DNA from: Pusillimonas sp. T2
GTDB taxonomy: Bacteria > Pseudomonadota > Gammaproteobacteria > Burkholderiales > Burkholderiaceae_B
Direction: 5' to 3'
DNA length: 64,000 bases
NCBI RefSeq assembly: GCF_002236805.1
Contig: NZ_NIQA01000002.1
Location: 114,783-178,782 of the forward strand
Positions 16,580 through 25,946 of the stretch are shown in pieces. The notes under the pieces were generated by a model. That model was given only the letters and a program-made list of their open reading frames with translations, made no database searches and was not told where the DNA came from. The position numbers and the translations under genes were made by a program. Each line of letters opens with the position of its first letter. The stretch's first letter is position 1.

Positions 16580-18355
16580 TTAATGTGTGGACAAAATTTG
16601 CCGCAAAACGTGTTCTAGGCACTGTTCTGGATCATCAACCGCAACCGGTTGCCGATACGCGACGTAACGATCGGGCCTAACCAAAATGACCCCTTCAGGC
16701 CCGATGCCGCGATGCCGCGCCCACGAGCCGCGCAAGTCCAGATAGTCTCCGTCGTAAAGCCCTACGCGAATGGCACGAATGGAAAGCCCCAACCGGGCGC
16801 CAACGGCCTCTGCGGCCCGAACCCACGGCTGCCCTTCCTCTCCGGCCAACACCACAAAATGCCCACCCTCGACGAACGACGCAATGGGAACAACCTGCCC
16901 CAAGCGACTCAGCCACGCATGAGGCAGCGGATGACCTGGGCGGGTGCTGGGCTGGTAAAGCAAGACCGGATCAGGGCTTTGCACGGCAGGGCTCGCATCG
17001 CTGACGAGCGCCCCTTGGTCGTAGGTGTAGCCGAATTCGATATTGTGATGACGAAAACCGATGCGCTGCTTGGCAATGGCATTGGCAACAGCGACACGGA
17101 CGGGTTCGGTCTCAGGCGAGGTGTCCCATACCTGCTTCAGACGTCGCCAATTTTCTTCTTTGCTGTTCTCTTCCGACAACCCTATGGCGGCGTCGATCAG
17201 AAAGTGCTGCATGGCATTGCCCAAGGCAACCGATACATTGCGTTGCGCTACGGGCCGGCGCTCAAGCTCATAAGATTCCAGAAGGGCCTCGGAGGCGCGC
17301 CCTTGAAGCACATGCGCAACCTTCCAGCACAGGTTGTAGGCGTCTTGTACGGCGCTATTCAGGCCCAGGCCGCCCGTGGGCGGATGCTTCTTGCACGCAT
17401 CACCCACCAAAAAAATACGGCCATCCTGGTAGCGACTTGCAAGGAAGCCGCCCATCACCCACTCGCTGACATGATGGACATGAGCCTCATCGGGCGAGAT
17501 ACCAAGGACCTCGTACATACGGGCCAACACCCGCTCTGCATCTAACGGCGCATCATCTCCGAACAAACAACGCGAGTGATAAACCCATTCTTCAGCCATG
17601 TTACCCCAACGGGTCGGCCCTTCGGGCAAAAGAACACCACTGGCCCACGACCCGCCAAAATCCGGGTTGATCAAGAAACGGGTCAACACATCAGAGCCAC
17701 CCATCCGCGTGCTCAGGTCGGCAGAGAAATGCACGGAACTCATCCGCATAGACTGGCCACTGGACTGCATCTCGATACCCAGACGCGGCCCAACCGTCTT
17801 ACCTGCATCGGCGGCCAACAGATAGCGGCAACGCACTTCGTAGCACTCGTCGTCAGCGCGGTTGCGTATTACGGCGGTGACACCGTCTTCATCTTGCGAG
17901 AACTCGACCAATTCCTGGTAAAAAAACAAACCGTCAGGCGCCAGCGTTTCGGCATGGGCCTTGAGAATAGGTTCGAGATACATCTGGGGGTAATTGGCGG
18001 GCAAGCATGGGCTGGCGGCCAGGTAATCAGGATCCTCGCCACCGGCGCCCCAGGCTTCTACCCGACCAATTTCGCGACCATGATAAGGGCTACTGCCCCC
18101 AACACCGGCATACCAGCCTGCGTATTTCATGGCCTGCGGCGGCGTAGACACTTTATAAATTGCGTCTGCCACCCCAAGCTCGGTGAAAATTTCCATGGTC
18201 CGTTGATTGATGATATGGGCCTTGGGCTGTGGCGACGTTCCGGGAAAGTAAGTCACCAAGCGAGCCTCTACACCCAACCGCGCCAGCAGCATCGAACACG
18301 TCAAACCCGCAACGCCACCGCCAACGATCAGAACAGGAACTTCAATTCGTTTCAT
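16580..18355 (-). CDS. FAD-dependent aromatic hydroxylase, TfdB / phenol 2-monooxygenase-like
   Basis: Class A flavin monooxygenase of 591 residues that would hydroxylate a phenolic ring with NAD(P)H and O2. The FAD Rossmann motif GGGVAG lies at 12-17, a PKAHIINQRTMEIF segment follows, and the second FAD motif GDACKKHPPTGGLGLN is near 300. The C-terminal 180 residues form the thioredoxin-like domain of this family (VRPDRYVAYR near the end). The ATG at 18355 has AGG 6 nt upstream. An in-frame TTG 12 bases earlier would overlap the upstream gene and is not preferred. It follows the ABC binding protein by 8 bp. Confidence 0.88.
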   Translation of the reverse strand: MKRIEVPVLIVGGGVAGLTCSMLLARLGVEARLVTYFPGTSPQPKAHIINQRTMEIFTELGVADAIYKVSTPPQAMKYAGWYAGVGGSSPYHGREIGRVEAWGAGGEDPDYLAASPCLPANYPQMYLEPILKAHAETLAPDGLFFYQELVEFSQDEDGVTAVIRNRADDECYEVRCRYLLAADAGKTVGPRLGIEMQSSGQSMRMSSVHFSADLSTRMGGSDVLTRFLINPDFGGSWASGVLLPEGPTRWGNMAEEWVYHSRCLFGDDAPLDAERVLARMYEVLGISPDEAHVHHVSEWVMGGFLASRYQDGRIFLVGDACKKHPPTGGLGLNSAVQDAYNLCWKVAHVLQGRASEALLESYELERRPVAQRNVSVALGNAMQHFLIDAAIGLSEENSKEENWRRLKQVWDTSPETEPVRVAVANAIAKQRIGFRHHNIEFGYTYDQGALVSDASPAVQSPDPVLLYQPSTRPGHPLPHAWLSRLGQVVPIASFVEGGHFVVLAGEEGQPWVRAAEAVGARLGLSIRAIRVGLYDGDYLDLRGSWARHRGIGPEGVILVRPDRYVAYRQPVAVDDPEQCLEHVLRQILSTH

Positions 18356-18363
18356 TTTTCGCC

Positions 18364-19383
18364 TCAATCAGCTGCGGCCTGATCCCATACCATTGCCGCC
18401 GTATCTACAGGCGTTTTCAGCTCACCGGTCTCTAGCATGATGGCCTGGGTATCGGCGATGGCCTTCGGATAAGTCGCCACGGTGAAGTAGCCGGGTACTT
18501 TCTCGGCAACCGCCTTGAAGTATGTGTCGGCCTCTAGCCCCTGGGGTACGGGGTAAATTTTCTTCAGGGCGGCGACCAGCGCATCCCGGTTCGCGGGATC
18601 GCGAATCCATTGGTCAATCTCGCGATGCGCCTTGATGTACGCTTGCATGGCTGCCGGGTTCTTCTCGAGGAACGAACGTGTGGTCCACCAGGCCTGGCTC
18701 ATGCGACCCGTTTCTGTCGCCCAGGCAGGGCATTCCTGGGTAGCGCAGTCAAGCAAAAGCTTGCCCTGCCCCAGTTGCTCAATCATGATGACCGAGGCAA
18801 AGACCTCGGTAACGGCATCCATGCTGCCTGTCTGCAAGCCCGCCAATGACTGCCCGCCACCGCTGACACCGGTGTACTTCAGCTCATCGGGTTTCAGGCC
18901 CGCATCACGTGCCAGCAATTGCACGTAACGGTGCGCTGCCGAACCCAGCCCATACACACCCACCGTTTTGCCCTTGAGCGACTGCATGGCTGTTTTGTAA
19001 TCGGCACCGGGTGCGACCGTAGTTTTAGCGGGGTGGCCCACCAAACGCATGACGGGCTCTTTGGCATTACCCATTACCGCAACAGGATCAAAGCCCCTGG
19101 ACTTGAACAACAACATATTGTCGGGCGTGGTCATGATGACATCGACACTGCCGCCAGCGAGCGCCGCGTTAGCCTGAGGCCCCGTACTGATATTGACGAG
19201 TTCAACATCAAGACCGTGCTTTTTGTAGTAGCCCAGCTCAACGCCCATGTAGGCAAACAGGCTGGTGATATTGCCTGGATAAACCTGCACTTTGAATGCC
19301 GTTTGCGCTGATGCGCCCTGACTCGCCAATAAGGCCAGCCCCATCACCATACCTGTACCGAGTTTTTTGAATAGCCCTTTCAT
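18364..19383 (-). CDS. ABC transporter substrate-binding protein, NMT1/SsuA type
   Basis: Periplasmic binding protein of 339 residues with a signal peptide (MKGLFKKLGTGMVMGLALLA, cleavage probably after ASA). Typical NMT1/SsuA features include YKKHGLDVELVNISTGPQAN, and the MTTPDNMLLFKSRG region. With the permease and ATPase genes just upstream it completes an importer for a sulfonate- or aromatic-acid-like compound. It is paralogous to the binding protein at 24324-25352 (shared GPQAN, PDNM and GVYGLGS motifs). Confidence 0.9.
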   Translation of the reverse strand: MKGLFKKLGTGMVMGLALLASQGASAQTAFKVQVYPGNITSLFAYMGVELGYYKKHGLDVELVNISTGPQANAALAGGSVDVIMTTPDNMLLFKSRGFDPVAVMGNAKEPVMRLVGHPAKTTVAPGADYKTAMQSLKGKTVGVYGLGSAAHRYVQLLARDAGLKPDELKYTGVSGGGQSLAGLQTGSMDAVTEVFASVIMIEQLGQGKLLLDCATQECPAWATETGRMSQAWWTTRSFLEKNPAAMQAYIKAHREIDQWIRDPANRDALVAALKKIYPVPQGLEADTYFKAVAEKVPGYFTVATYPKAIADTQAIMLETGELKTPVDTAAMVWDQAAAD

Positions 19384-19416
19384 TCCTGTTCTCCTTGACG
19401 CTACGCCATCGACGCA

Positions 19417-20268
19417 CTACTGCCAGCGCAGCAAATAGTTTTCAATTTTTCTCAACAACTCGACTGCAAATGTCGCAATCAAACCCAGCACGAACAGCAA
19501 GGCAAACACGGCATCAGTGCGCAATACGCCCGAGTAGTAAGCAATTTGCTGGCCAAGCCCCCGGTTGGACCCGATCATTTCCCCTACGACCACTGCCAGG
19601 AAGCCGTAAATCAATGACAGGCGCAGCGCAGCGAAAATACTGGGTAAGGCGTTCGGGATCACCAACTTCGTGAAGTACTCGAGGCGGCTTGCACCCAACT
19701 GACGCGTCAGCAGGCGAAGGTCAGGATCGATACTGCCCAGGCCGGTCAAGGCGCCATTAAGCACAATAAAAAAGCAAAGGCTGAACGCCAGAACGATTTT
19801 TGACATCATCCCCAGCCCGAAGAACGCGACGAACAAAGGAGCGAACGCAACGCGCGGCAGGCTGTTCAGAAAACTTAGAATGGGGTCCAGCACTTCGCGC
19901 AGCATCCTGCTTTGCACCAGTACAAAAGCAACGACAACGCCCAAAATGCCTGCAATGCCAAAGCCCCACAGTGTTTCTTGAACCGTGATCCAGGCGTCTT
20001 CCCAGAACTTGGTATCGCCCAGGTTATCGACCAAAAACCGCCCGATGTCCTGGGGGCTGCTGATGAAAAACTTGTTCACCAAGCCCGTATCTGCGGCAAC
20101 CTGCCAAATGCCAAGCAACGCGGCAATTACAACCAGTCGCCAGAACCACAACGAGACCAGGTAGCGCTGCTTAGCGGCAACCATGCGCGCCGCCTCTTGT
20201 TCGGCCCAGCTTTGCTTATCAATTTCGGGGGCCAATTGGGCCGCCCCGTGACTAGTGTTTGTATTCAT
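19417..20268 (-). CDS. ABC transporter permease, SsuC/TauC type
   Basis: Inner-membrane permease of 283 residues with about six hydrophobic segments (the first near 45-60). It has the coupling-helix segment LGASRLEYFTKLVIPNALPS, the EAA-like loop that contacts the ATPase. It overlaps the ATPase gene by 17 bp and is followed by the binding protein, forming one transport operon. Substrate specificity follows the binding proteins and the catabolic neighbours. Confidence 0.92.
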   Translation of the reverse strand: MNTNTSHGAAQLAPEIDKQSWAEQEAARMVAAKQRYLVSLWFWRLVVIAALLGIWQVAADTGLVNKFFISSPQDIGRFLVDNLGDTKFWEDAWITVQETLWGFGIAGILGVVVAFVLVQSRMLREVLDPILSFLNSLPRVAFAPLFVAFFGLGMMSKIVLAFSLCFFIVLNGALTGLGSIDPDLRLLTRQLGASRLEYFTKLVIPNALPSIFAALRLSLIYGFLAVVVGEMIGSNRGLGQQIAYYSGVLRTDAVFALLFVLGLIATFAVELLRKIENYLLRWQ

Positions 20269-21037
20269 GACTCATCAAGCTCCAGATGCGGCTATACAGT
20301 TCGTGATATCGGTTATCTGTCTGCAACTCGCTTAGCGACCGTGGCCGCTCAAGCGGGACTTCAACGTCAGCAATAACTCGACCAGGGTTAGGACACATGA
20401 CAATGACCCGATCGGCCAGGGAAATGGCCTCATGCAGATCGTGCGTCACAAACATAATGGTGCGACGGTCTTTGTCCCAAAGTTGCAGCAACAGCTCACC
20501 CAACTGAATCTTCAGATGAATATCCAACGCCCCATAGGGCTCATCCATCAGCAAGATTTCAGACTTGAGCGCGAAGGTTCGGGCAAGCGCCACCCGTTGC
20601 CGCATGCCATGCGACAGCTCGGATCGGTAAGCATTCTCGTAGCGCCCCAAACCCACGGCATTGAGCAACTCACGTGCACGCTCGCGCCGGGCAGCCCGCC
20701 CCTCTCCGCGCAACTCCAGGCCGTACTCGACATTGCCAATCGCGGTTCTCCAGGGCAACATGGCATCGCGTGCCAACATGTATGCCACATCGGGACGGCC
20801 CGCCGCCGGAGGTTTGCCATTGAGCAGCGCGACCCCAGACTGGGGCGTTACCAAACCCGCTGCAATATTCAATAGCGTCGTTTTTCCGCAGCCGCTGGGT
20901 CCCACCAAAGCGATGAATTGGGTTTTCTTTATTTCAAGTGAAACACCACCCAGCGCTTCGACCGCCTGCACCTTGCCACGATCTTTGAGCATGAAATACT
21001 GCCTGACATGCTTGAAACTGATCCCTTCTTGCGCCAC
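20252..21037 (-). CDS. ABC transporter ATP-binding protein, SsuB/TauB type
   Basis: Nucleotide-binding subunit, 261 residues from the chosen start. It shows Walker A GPSGCGKTTLLN, the signature region LSHGMRQRVALA (LSHGM in place of the usual LSGGM), Walker B ILLMDEPYGALD and the switch His in FVTHDLHEA. A GTG start at 21037 is preferred because GAGGAG lies a few bases before it and family members start near here. The in-frame GTG at 21085 lacks such a site and adds 16 residues. It powers the adjacent permease. Confidence 0.92.
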   Translation of the reverse strand: MAQEGISFKHVRQYFMLKDRGKVQAVEALGGVSLEIKKTQFIALVGPSGCGKTTLLNIAAGLVTPQSGVALLNGKPPAAGRPDVAYMLARDAMLPWRTAIGNVEYGLELRGEGRAARRERARELLNAVGLGRYENAYRSELSHGMRQRVALARTFALKSEILLMDEPYGALDIHLKIQLGELLLQLWDKDRRTIMFVTHDLHEAISLADRVIVMCPNPGRVIADVEVPLERPRSLSELQTDNRYHELYSRIWSLMSHEYKH

Positions 21038-21085
21038 TGTTATCTCCTCTAGTTCATTTAATCGTTCGTAGCAAAAAGCGATCAC

Positions 21086-21814
21086 TCACACATCAGCGCG
21101 GTCGCCGATCAGATGCTGCCGCAAAAATTGCTCTGAGCGCGCGTTGGCCAGGTCGGCCGCCGCAGCGTTGTAGTTCGCGCCGCCTTTCAAGGCAAACGCA
21201 TGATTGACCCCTTCGTAAGTTTCTATACGTACGTTGGGGTTTGGGCTTAACGCCTGCACAATCTGTTGCCGCAAGGGCTCGGGGACAAGAAAATCACTGC
21301 CGGCCATATGCATCAGAATCGGCGTGGCAATGCGAGCGGCCTCGTCAAGATGACGCTCTAGATGAACGCCGTAGTAAGCCACTGCGCAGTCAACCGGTAC
21401 GTGTGCAGCCATGCGATAGCTCAGTCGGCCACCAAGACAGAACCCAAGAACGCCGACCTTGCCATTGCAGCCCGGATGGCTTTTTACGAAGTCATACGTT
21501 GCAGACAAATCGGACAATGCTTTGTCATCATTGAACGCGTCATTCAACGCCATCGCCTTGCTTACTTCTTCGGGCGTGGCCGTTGCCGGATCGTCGGCCA
21601 AACGCACATCGGCCTCTTGGCGCCAGAACAAGTCAGGGACAACGACGAAGTAGCCGAGACTGGCATAGTGGTCGGCCAGATCTCGCATTACTTTGTTGAC
21701 GCCGAAGATGTATTGCAAAAGCACCAGACCGGGGCCAACGCCTTTAGGGGGTACGGCCACGTAAGCCGAAAACGTACCTGCATCATGGGCATTGATCAAA
21801 ACTGAGTGACTCAC
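21086..21814 (-). CDS. Dienelactone hydrolase family protein
   Basis: Alpha/beta hydrolase of 242 residues in the carboxymethylenebutenolidase family. The nucleophile motif GFCLGG places Cys at 126, DFLVPEP carries the likely Asp, and NHAFA carries the His. The segment LLQYIFGVN has Tyr where classical enzymes have Glu (LQEIFGVN), so the catalytic details may differ. In the modified ortho pathway it would open dienelactone to maleylacetate. Here it lies in a run with the SDR gene and the ABC importer, consistent with a lactone or ester intermediate. Confidence 0.88.
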   Translation of the reverse strand: MSHSVLINAHDAGTFSAYVAVPPKGVGPGLVLLQYIFGVNKVMRDLADHYASLGYFVVVPDLFWRQEADVRLADDPATATPEEVSKAMALNDAFNDDKALSDLSATYDFVKSHPGCNGKVGVLGFCLGGRLSYRMAAHVPVDCAVAYYGVHLERHLDEAARIATPILMHMAGSDFLVPEPLRQQIVQALSPNPNVRIETYEGVNHAFALKGGANYNAAAADLANARSEQFLRQHLIGDRADV

Positions 21815-21874
21815 GGTATTTCCTTCCTGCTAAGCTGATTTAATGTTTGAATTCGAGACAATGGGTCGCCCTGA

Positions 21875-22732
21875 CTAAGACAGATTCCCTCGCTCCGACA
21901 TCACGATCGTCTTCACCAACTGGGGCCAGGCCACGGGCTCTGCAGCCTCGTCCATGTTTTCTTGAACAGAGCGATTGGCGTGCCAATAGGCGGCGGTCAA
22001 GCGCGTCGAGGTGACATGCGATGAGTCATCGCTGGCTAGCCAGTTCATGACCGGCACCATCACGTCGGGCTGCAGCAGTTTTTCGCGCGGGACGCCGATA
22101 TCCTCGGGCACCTGGGCGGTATCTACTGGCCCGCCAGGAATGACAGTGTTTACGGTAATACCGTGCGACTTGAGTTCGGTTGCCATCGCGGCCGACATTG
22201 ATTCCAAGGCCGCTTTCGAGGGCCCATAAGATGCAAACCCGGGACGCAGCATGGTCTCCCATGTTGTGGAGACATTGATCAAGCGCCCGCCGCCACGCTG
22301 CAACATCAGGGGAATGGCCGCCCGCGACAGCAAAAAGGGCCCAATCGCGTTCACGTCCATGATCCGGCGCCATTTTTCAGGGGGGATCTCCCAGACGTTC
22401 AAAGGCCTGGAGATAAAATCGGGCCGGATGATCTGCGCCCCGGTGCCGGCATTGTTGACGACAACATCAAGCCCGCCGAATACTTTCATTGCCGTTGCGA
22501 CGATCTGCTCTGCGTCTTGATCTTTTGTGATGTCTGCACGGCAGGCTGCAATATGCCCGGGCAGCAAGGTATCGACCGACTGAACAACCCGCTCTAGTCC
22601 CGTAGCATCAAGGTCAGCGATGACAACGCAGGCGCCTTCTGAAACAAACCCCTTGGCTATCGCGGCACCTAAGCCATTGGCGCCCCCTGTGACAACACAT
22701 ACCTTGCCCTTAAGGGCAGTTCCAATCGACAT
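21875..22732 (-). CDS. Short-chain dehydrogenase/reductase
   Basis: NAD(P)-dependent SDR of 285 residues. The cofactor motif TGGANGLG is at 15-22, followed by NNAGTGAQI and the active-site YGPSK with the preceding INVSTTWE serine. The ATG at 22732 has AGG 6 nt upstream and is preferred over an in-frame TTG at 22744. The C-terminal extension (about 240-285) is long for the family and has no recognised motif. The promoter region carries operator-like site 2. Probably it oxidises an alcohol or dihydrodiol intermediate made by the cluster's oxygenase. Confidence 0.88.
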   Translation of the reverse strand: MSIGTALKGKVCVVTGGANGLGAAIAKGFVSEGACVVIADLDATGLERVVQSVDTLLPGHIAACRADITKDQDAEQIVATAMKVFGGLDVVVNNAGTGAQIIRPDFISRPLNVWEIPPEKWRRIMDVNAIGPFLLSRAAIPLMLQRGGGRLINVSTTWETMLRPGFASYGPSKAALESMSAAMATELKSHGITVNTVIPGGPVDTAQVPEDIGVPREKLLQPDVMVPVMNWLASDDSSHVTSTRLTAAYWHANRSVQENMDEAAEPVAWPQLVKTIVMSERGNLS

Positions 22733-22775
22733 ATTCAACCTCAAGATTTGATGATGACCCTGCGCACTTCCTAAT

Positions 22776-22802
22776 ATTCGAAAGTACGGTTTTAAGTACT
22801 TT
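22776..22802. promoter_or_regulatory. Operator-like site 2 upstream of the SDR gene
   Basis: The core CGGTTTTAAGTACTTT (22787-22802) is preceded by ATTCGAAAGTA. The outer arms AAAGTAC (22781-22787) and GTACTTT (22796-22802) form a perfect 7-bp dyad with an 8-nt centre. It lies 44-70 bp before the SDR start and matches site 3 at 22 of 27 positions. Confidence 0.6.
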
Positions 22803-22911
22803 ATAAAATAGAGGCTATCGTGTCAACGAATCTGAGGCTAGTAATTACCCTGAATCAGGCACCCGAACTTACCTTTCACAACTAGGCAGCTACAGCGCGC
22901 ACAAGGGAAAA

Positions 22912-23661
22912 TCAGGGGCGCAGGTCGTTCTCGATGTACAGGTGTCGTGCCGGGTAAAGCACCTCGGCACAATAGACAACGCTGTCTTGCGCATCACGCA
23001 CAACCCGGACAACACGAACCACCGGGCTGCCTATTTCAACTTTCAGGTGGCGGGATGCCGTTGCGTCGGCGGCACGCACTGTCAACGTCTGCCGGGCTGA
23101 AACCAACAACGGCTTATAGGCCCGATCGAGAACCAGCAGCACAGGCTCTTGTTCGAACGCTTTTTTCTGTTGGGTATAAAGGGCATGGGCCACATAAGCC
23201 GAACTCATGCTGTAGGGCACCCCTTTGATCAGGTTCACGCGTGTGGTGTGCCAGTAGTCATCAGGCACTGCTTCCCCACCGCCGACAAGATCGGCCGGCA
23301 AGCGCCCGACCCTGTTCTCGAGAACAATAAAGTCAACGTTCAAGCGATCGATGTGGCCGATCAGGGTGACCCAATCTGTCGGCAGCATCATCCAATGCTC
23401 TTTCAATACGTCGCCAATAACGTAAGTGCCTTTTCCTCGGGTGCGCTCGATCAGCCCCTCTTGTTCAAGCTCGTCGAGCGCCGCACGAATCGTCGCGCGC
23501 GATACCCCGTACTCGCTTACCAACTCGAGTAAGGTAGGTATCTGCGTTCCTACGGGCCACTCCCCACGCTCCAGACGGGCTCTGAGCATGTATTTCATTT
23601 TCAACGACAATGGCAGGCGAGACTGCTGTTTCAGCGCGAGTTTTATTTTATTTTCCATCAC
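22912..23661 (-). CDS. GntR family regulator, HutC/UTRA type (second copy)
   Basis: Regulator of 249 residues, paralogous to 14660-15445. The winged helix holds EYGVSRATIRAALDELEQEG and RTRGKGTYVIGD. The UTRA domain ends with VVRVVRDAQDSVVYCAEVL. It is transcribed on its own, with 127 bp to the next gene upstream and 167 bp to the SDR start. Two related regulators in one cluster suggest duplication followed by different ligand use, perhaps one per binding protein. It is a candidate to bind the three operator-like sites. Confidence 0.9.
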   Translation of the reverse strand: MMENKIKLALKQQSRLPLSLKMKYMLRARLERGEWPVGTQIPTLLELVSEYGVSRATIRAALDELEQEGLIERTRGKGTYVIGDVLKEHWMMLPTDWVTLIGHIDRLNVDFIVLENRVGRLPADLVGGGEAVPDDYWHTTRVNLIKGVPYSMSSAYVAHALYTQQKKAFEQEPVLLVLDRAYKPLLVSARQTLTVRAADATASRHLKVEIGSPVVRVVRVVRDAQDSVVYCAEVLYPARHLYIENDLRP

Positions 23662-23788
23662 GGAAGGGCTCTTGAGACACCAGGGAAGACGACGCTATGA
23701 TACTTCGTCCCCGGACATCAGCGACCCTCTGACGTAAAGTCGCGCCCTTGACGCCAAAACCAAGGCAAAAAACCCCGAGCTGCTTTGA

Positions 23789-24241
23789 TCACCCCATGGG
23801 CAATTCAAACCAATTTCGCCCCTGCCGACGCTCAATCAGCCAAGCCCCGTTTTCTAGCACAAACGTATCTTCGTAGCAGCCGACATAAATAGTCCCGTTG
23901 AATCGGACAACGGCATTGCCTGCAGCGCCCTCATGTTGCAAATAGACGGTGAAATAGCTACTTGCCTTCGCCGATCTTGGGTCGATGACATCGACAAGAA
24001 TATTTGTACACACATGTACTGAGCGCATCTCTGGCGGCTTGCGACTTAAATCGGCCGTGATGGCATCCCGCCCCCGAATTGGGGTGTCTGGCGACAGCGG
24101 GCGCAAAAACACCCCATCGTCAGCAAACAGTTTCGACAAGGCTTCATACTGTCGTGAGTCATTTAACAGCGCAAACTTCAAAATGACTGATTCACAACAA
24201 GATTTAATGTGTGCTTCCTGCAACTGATCCATATCCACCAC
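23789..24241 (-). CDS. NTF2-like (SnoaL/nuclear transport factor 2 family) protein
   Basis: Small alpha/beta-barrel protein of 150 residues: NDSRQYEALSKLFADDGVFL near residue 27, a central strand region (MRSVHVCTNILVDVI) and WLIERRQGRNWF at the end. The fold is shared by ring-hydroxylating oxygenase beta subunits and small isomerases or dehydratases. In this cluster it may be an isomerase, decarboxylase or an accessory beta-like subunit. No catalytic residues can be named with confidence. Confidence 0.75.
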   Translation of the reverse strand: MVDMDQLQEAHIKSCCESVILKFALLNDSRQYEALSKLFADDGVFLRPLSPDTPIRGRDAITADLSRKPPEMRSVHVCTNILVDVIDPRSAKASSYFTVYLQHEGAAGNAVVRFNGTIYVGCYEDTFVLENGAWLIERRQGRNWFELPMG

Positions 24242-24323
24242 CTAAAAAGTTCGCTGCAGGACAACATCGACGTTGTCCTGCAGCGTATCGTTAAACCACC
24301 CACTCACCCCTGACGCTGGCTCG

Positions 24324-25352
24324 TCAATCGATGACAGCCGACCAAACCATGTCATCCAAAGGTTTCGCTGACTTGATCTCTCCGCTCTCGACCAAACTCT
24401 GTTGAATGGCGTCCAGCGCCGACAACCTGACCCGTGTGCCAAAAAATGCAGCAGCCCGATCGGCCACATCGGCGTAGTAAGCGTCGGGATTATCCAAGGC
24501 GGGTGCCGGCAAAATTTTCTTTAACTCGTTAACGAAAGCGACGCGATTTGAAGGGTCTTTAATCCAGGCATGGATCTTGCGATGCGTGCGTACGAACTTT
24601 TTCATCGCATCGGGGTTAGCCGCCAGAAAATCGCTTGTCGTAAAGTAGGCGAGCGAGGTTTTACCGCCTTCGGTAATAAGCGGCGGACACTGTGCCACCG
24701 GATCTGAACAGTCGAGGACGAACTCCCCAATCCCCATGTGCTCGACCAGAATCCCGCTGGACAAGACATCGACGGAAACATCCAGGTTGCCTGCGACCAA
24801 ACCCGACACAGAGGCGGCCGGACCGCCCATAGCTGCCCGCTTCAAATCGGCATCGTTCACGTTTGCGCTTTTAGCCAACTGACGTACAAACCGGTCGGTC
24901 GAGGAGCCCAAACCGTAGACACCAATTGTCTTTCCTTTGATACGGCTCATGACCGACCGGTAATCTTGGCCCGTAGGCAAGCCCAGCCCTTTGCGTTGAA
25001 TTAAAAAGAACGGGTACTGCACGGCATTGCCCACCACCGCGACAGTATCAATACCTCGATGCTTCAAGAGAATCATGTTGTCTGGCATGTTCATGATGAC
25101 ATCGACACTTTTGGACACGAGTGCCGAATTGGCTTGCGGGCCATTGGCAATATGAACCACCTCAACATCCAGCCCCTCTCGCTCATAAAAGCCGAGACTG
25201 GTCCCCAAATAAACGTACAAGCTGGCGATATTCCCGGGCATGATCTGCACCCGCAGCGGCGCTGCCGTTGCCGCCCCGGCAACCGATAGCAACCCCGACA
25301 CCATCACCAAAGCAGCCAACCCTTTACGGAACAATTTTGCACATGACAACAT
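24324..25352 (-). CDS. ABC transporter substrate-binding protein, NMT1 type (orphan)
   Basis: Periplasmic binding protein, 342 residues from the chosen ATG at 25352 (MLSCAKLFRKG), which begins a normal signal peptide. The frame is open to 25433 but the extra 27 residues would bury the signal. It shares YEREGLDVEVVHIANGPQAN, MPDNMILLKHRG and GVYGLGSS with the binding protein at 18364-19383. No permease or ATPase gene is adjacent, so it probably feeds the importer at 19417-21037. Confidence 0.88.
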   Translation of the reverse strand: MLSCAKLFRKGLAALVMVSGLLSVAGAATAAPLRVQIMPGNIASLYVYLGTSLGFYEREGLDVEVVHIANGPQANSALVSKSVDVIMNMPDNMILLKHRGIDTVAVVGNAVQYPFFLIQRKGLGLPTGQDYRSVMSRIKGKTIGVYGLGSSTDRFVRQLAKSANVNDADLKRAAMGGPAASVSGLVAGNLDVSVDVLSSGILVEHMGIGEFVLDCSDPVAQCPPLITEGGKTSLAYFTTSDFLAANPDAMKKFVRTHRKIHAWIKDPSNRVAFVNELKKILPAPALDNPDAYYADVADRAAAFFGTRVRLSALDAIQQSLVESGEIKSAKPLDDMVWSAVID

Positions 25353-25447
25353 GATTTCTCCTGGCGCGAATAATCGCGCATATATGGTTTTACATCTGTA
25401 CAACACTCCATCCATCTGCAACACGATGACCAATACCGACCCAATGT

Positions 25448-25936
25448 CTACAGAGGAACAGCCACCAGCCCGTGCATGTTGAAACTATCGGGAACAACAA
25501 TGCGCTCTTTGAACTTGAGGACGCCACCAGAGAAAACCATCTTGTCCAGATACTCCCCTGTACAAAAGAATCGCCCCCGCCCCTCTACATCGGACTGCAA
25601 AATCAAGAATGAAGACCGAGCGTGAAATACCCCGTCTTGCTCGCCATCGAACATCACCCCCGTCACAATGCGACGATCTTGATGAATGTTGTAAAGGTTG
25701 GCCTCGCGCAGCGACTTGACCCGATCGCGCAACATGGCATGGTTGTCGAGGTACAGCCAATACCCCTCAAGGCCCGCAACATAGTTATCTCTGGGGTGAA
25801 TGGCGTACTTGCAATCGTCGACAAACAGGCCCGGCCACTCCTCCAGCCGATCGTCATCGAGTATTCGTGCACACCGATAGTTCAACCGGGTAATCTCTTG
25901 CTCAATCTGATCAATCGCAATATCTGACGTATGCAT
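25448..25936 (-). CDS. Ring-hydroxylating dioxygenase beta subunit
   Basis: Beta subunit of a Rieske non-heme iron oxygenase, 162 residues from the chosen start at 25936, where AAGGAG lies 6 nt upstream. The frame itself stays open to 25963. Family features are a helical start (IEQEITRLNYRCARILDDD) and strands containing VTGVMFDGEQDGVFHARSSF and FKERIVVPDS. It starts 10 bp after the alpha subunit stop, so the two are made together as the (alpha-beta)n enzyme. It has no metal site of its own and gives structural support. Confidence 0.88.
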   Translation of the reverse strand: MHTSDIAIDQIEQEITRLNYRCARILDDDRLEEWPGLFVDDCKYAIHPRDNYVAGLEGYWLYLDNHAMLRDRVKSLREANLYNIHQDRRIVTGVMFDGEQDGVFHARSSFLILQSDVEGRGRFFCTGEYLDKMVFSGGVLKFKERIVVPDSFNMHGLVAVPL

Positions 25937-25946
25937 GAGGCGCTCC

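Noticed and set aside
16649-17545. A 298-codon plus-strand frame over the TfdB-like gene
   Set aside because: It is the shadow of a GC-rich gene with complete catalytic motifs on the other strand.
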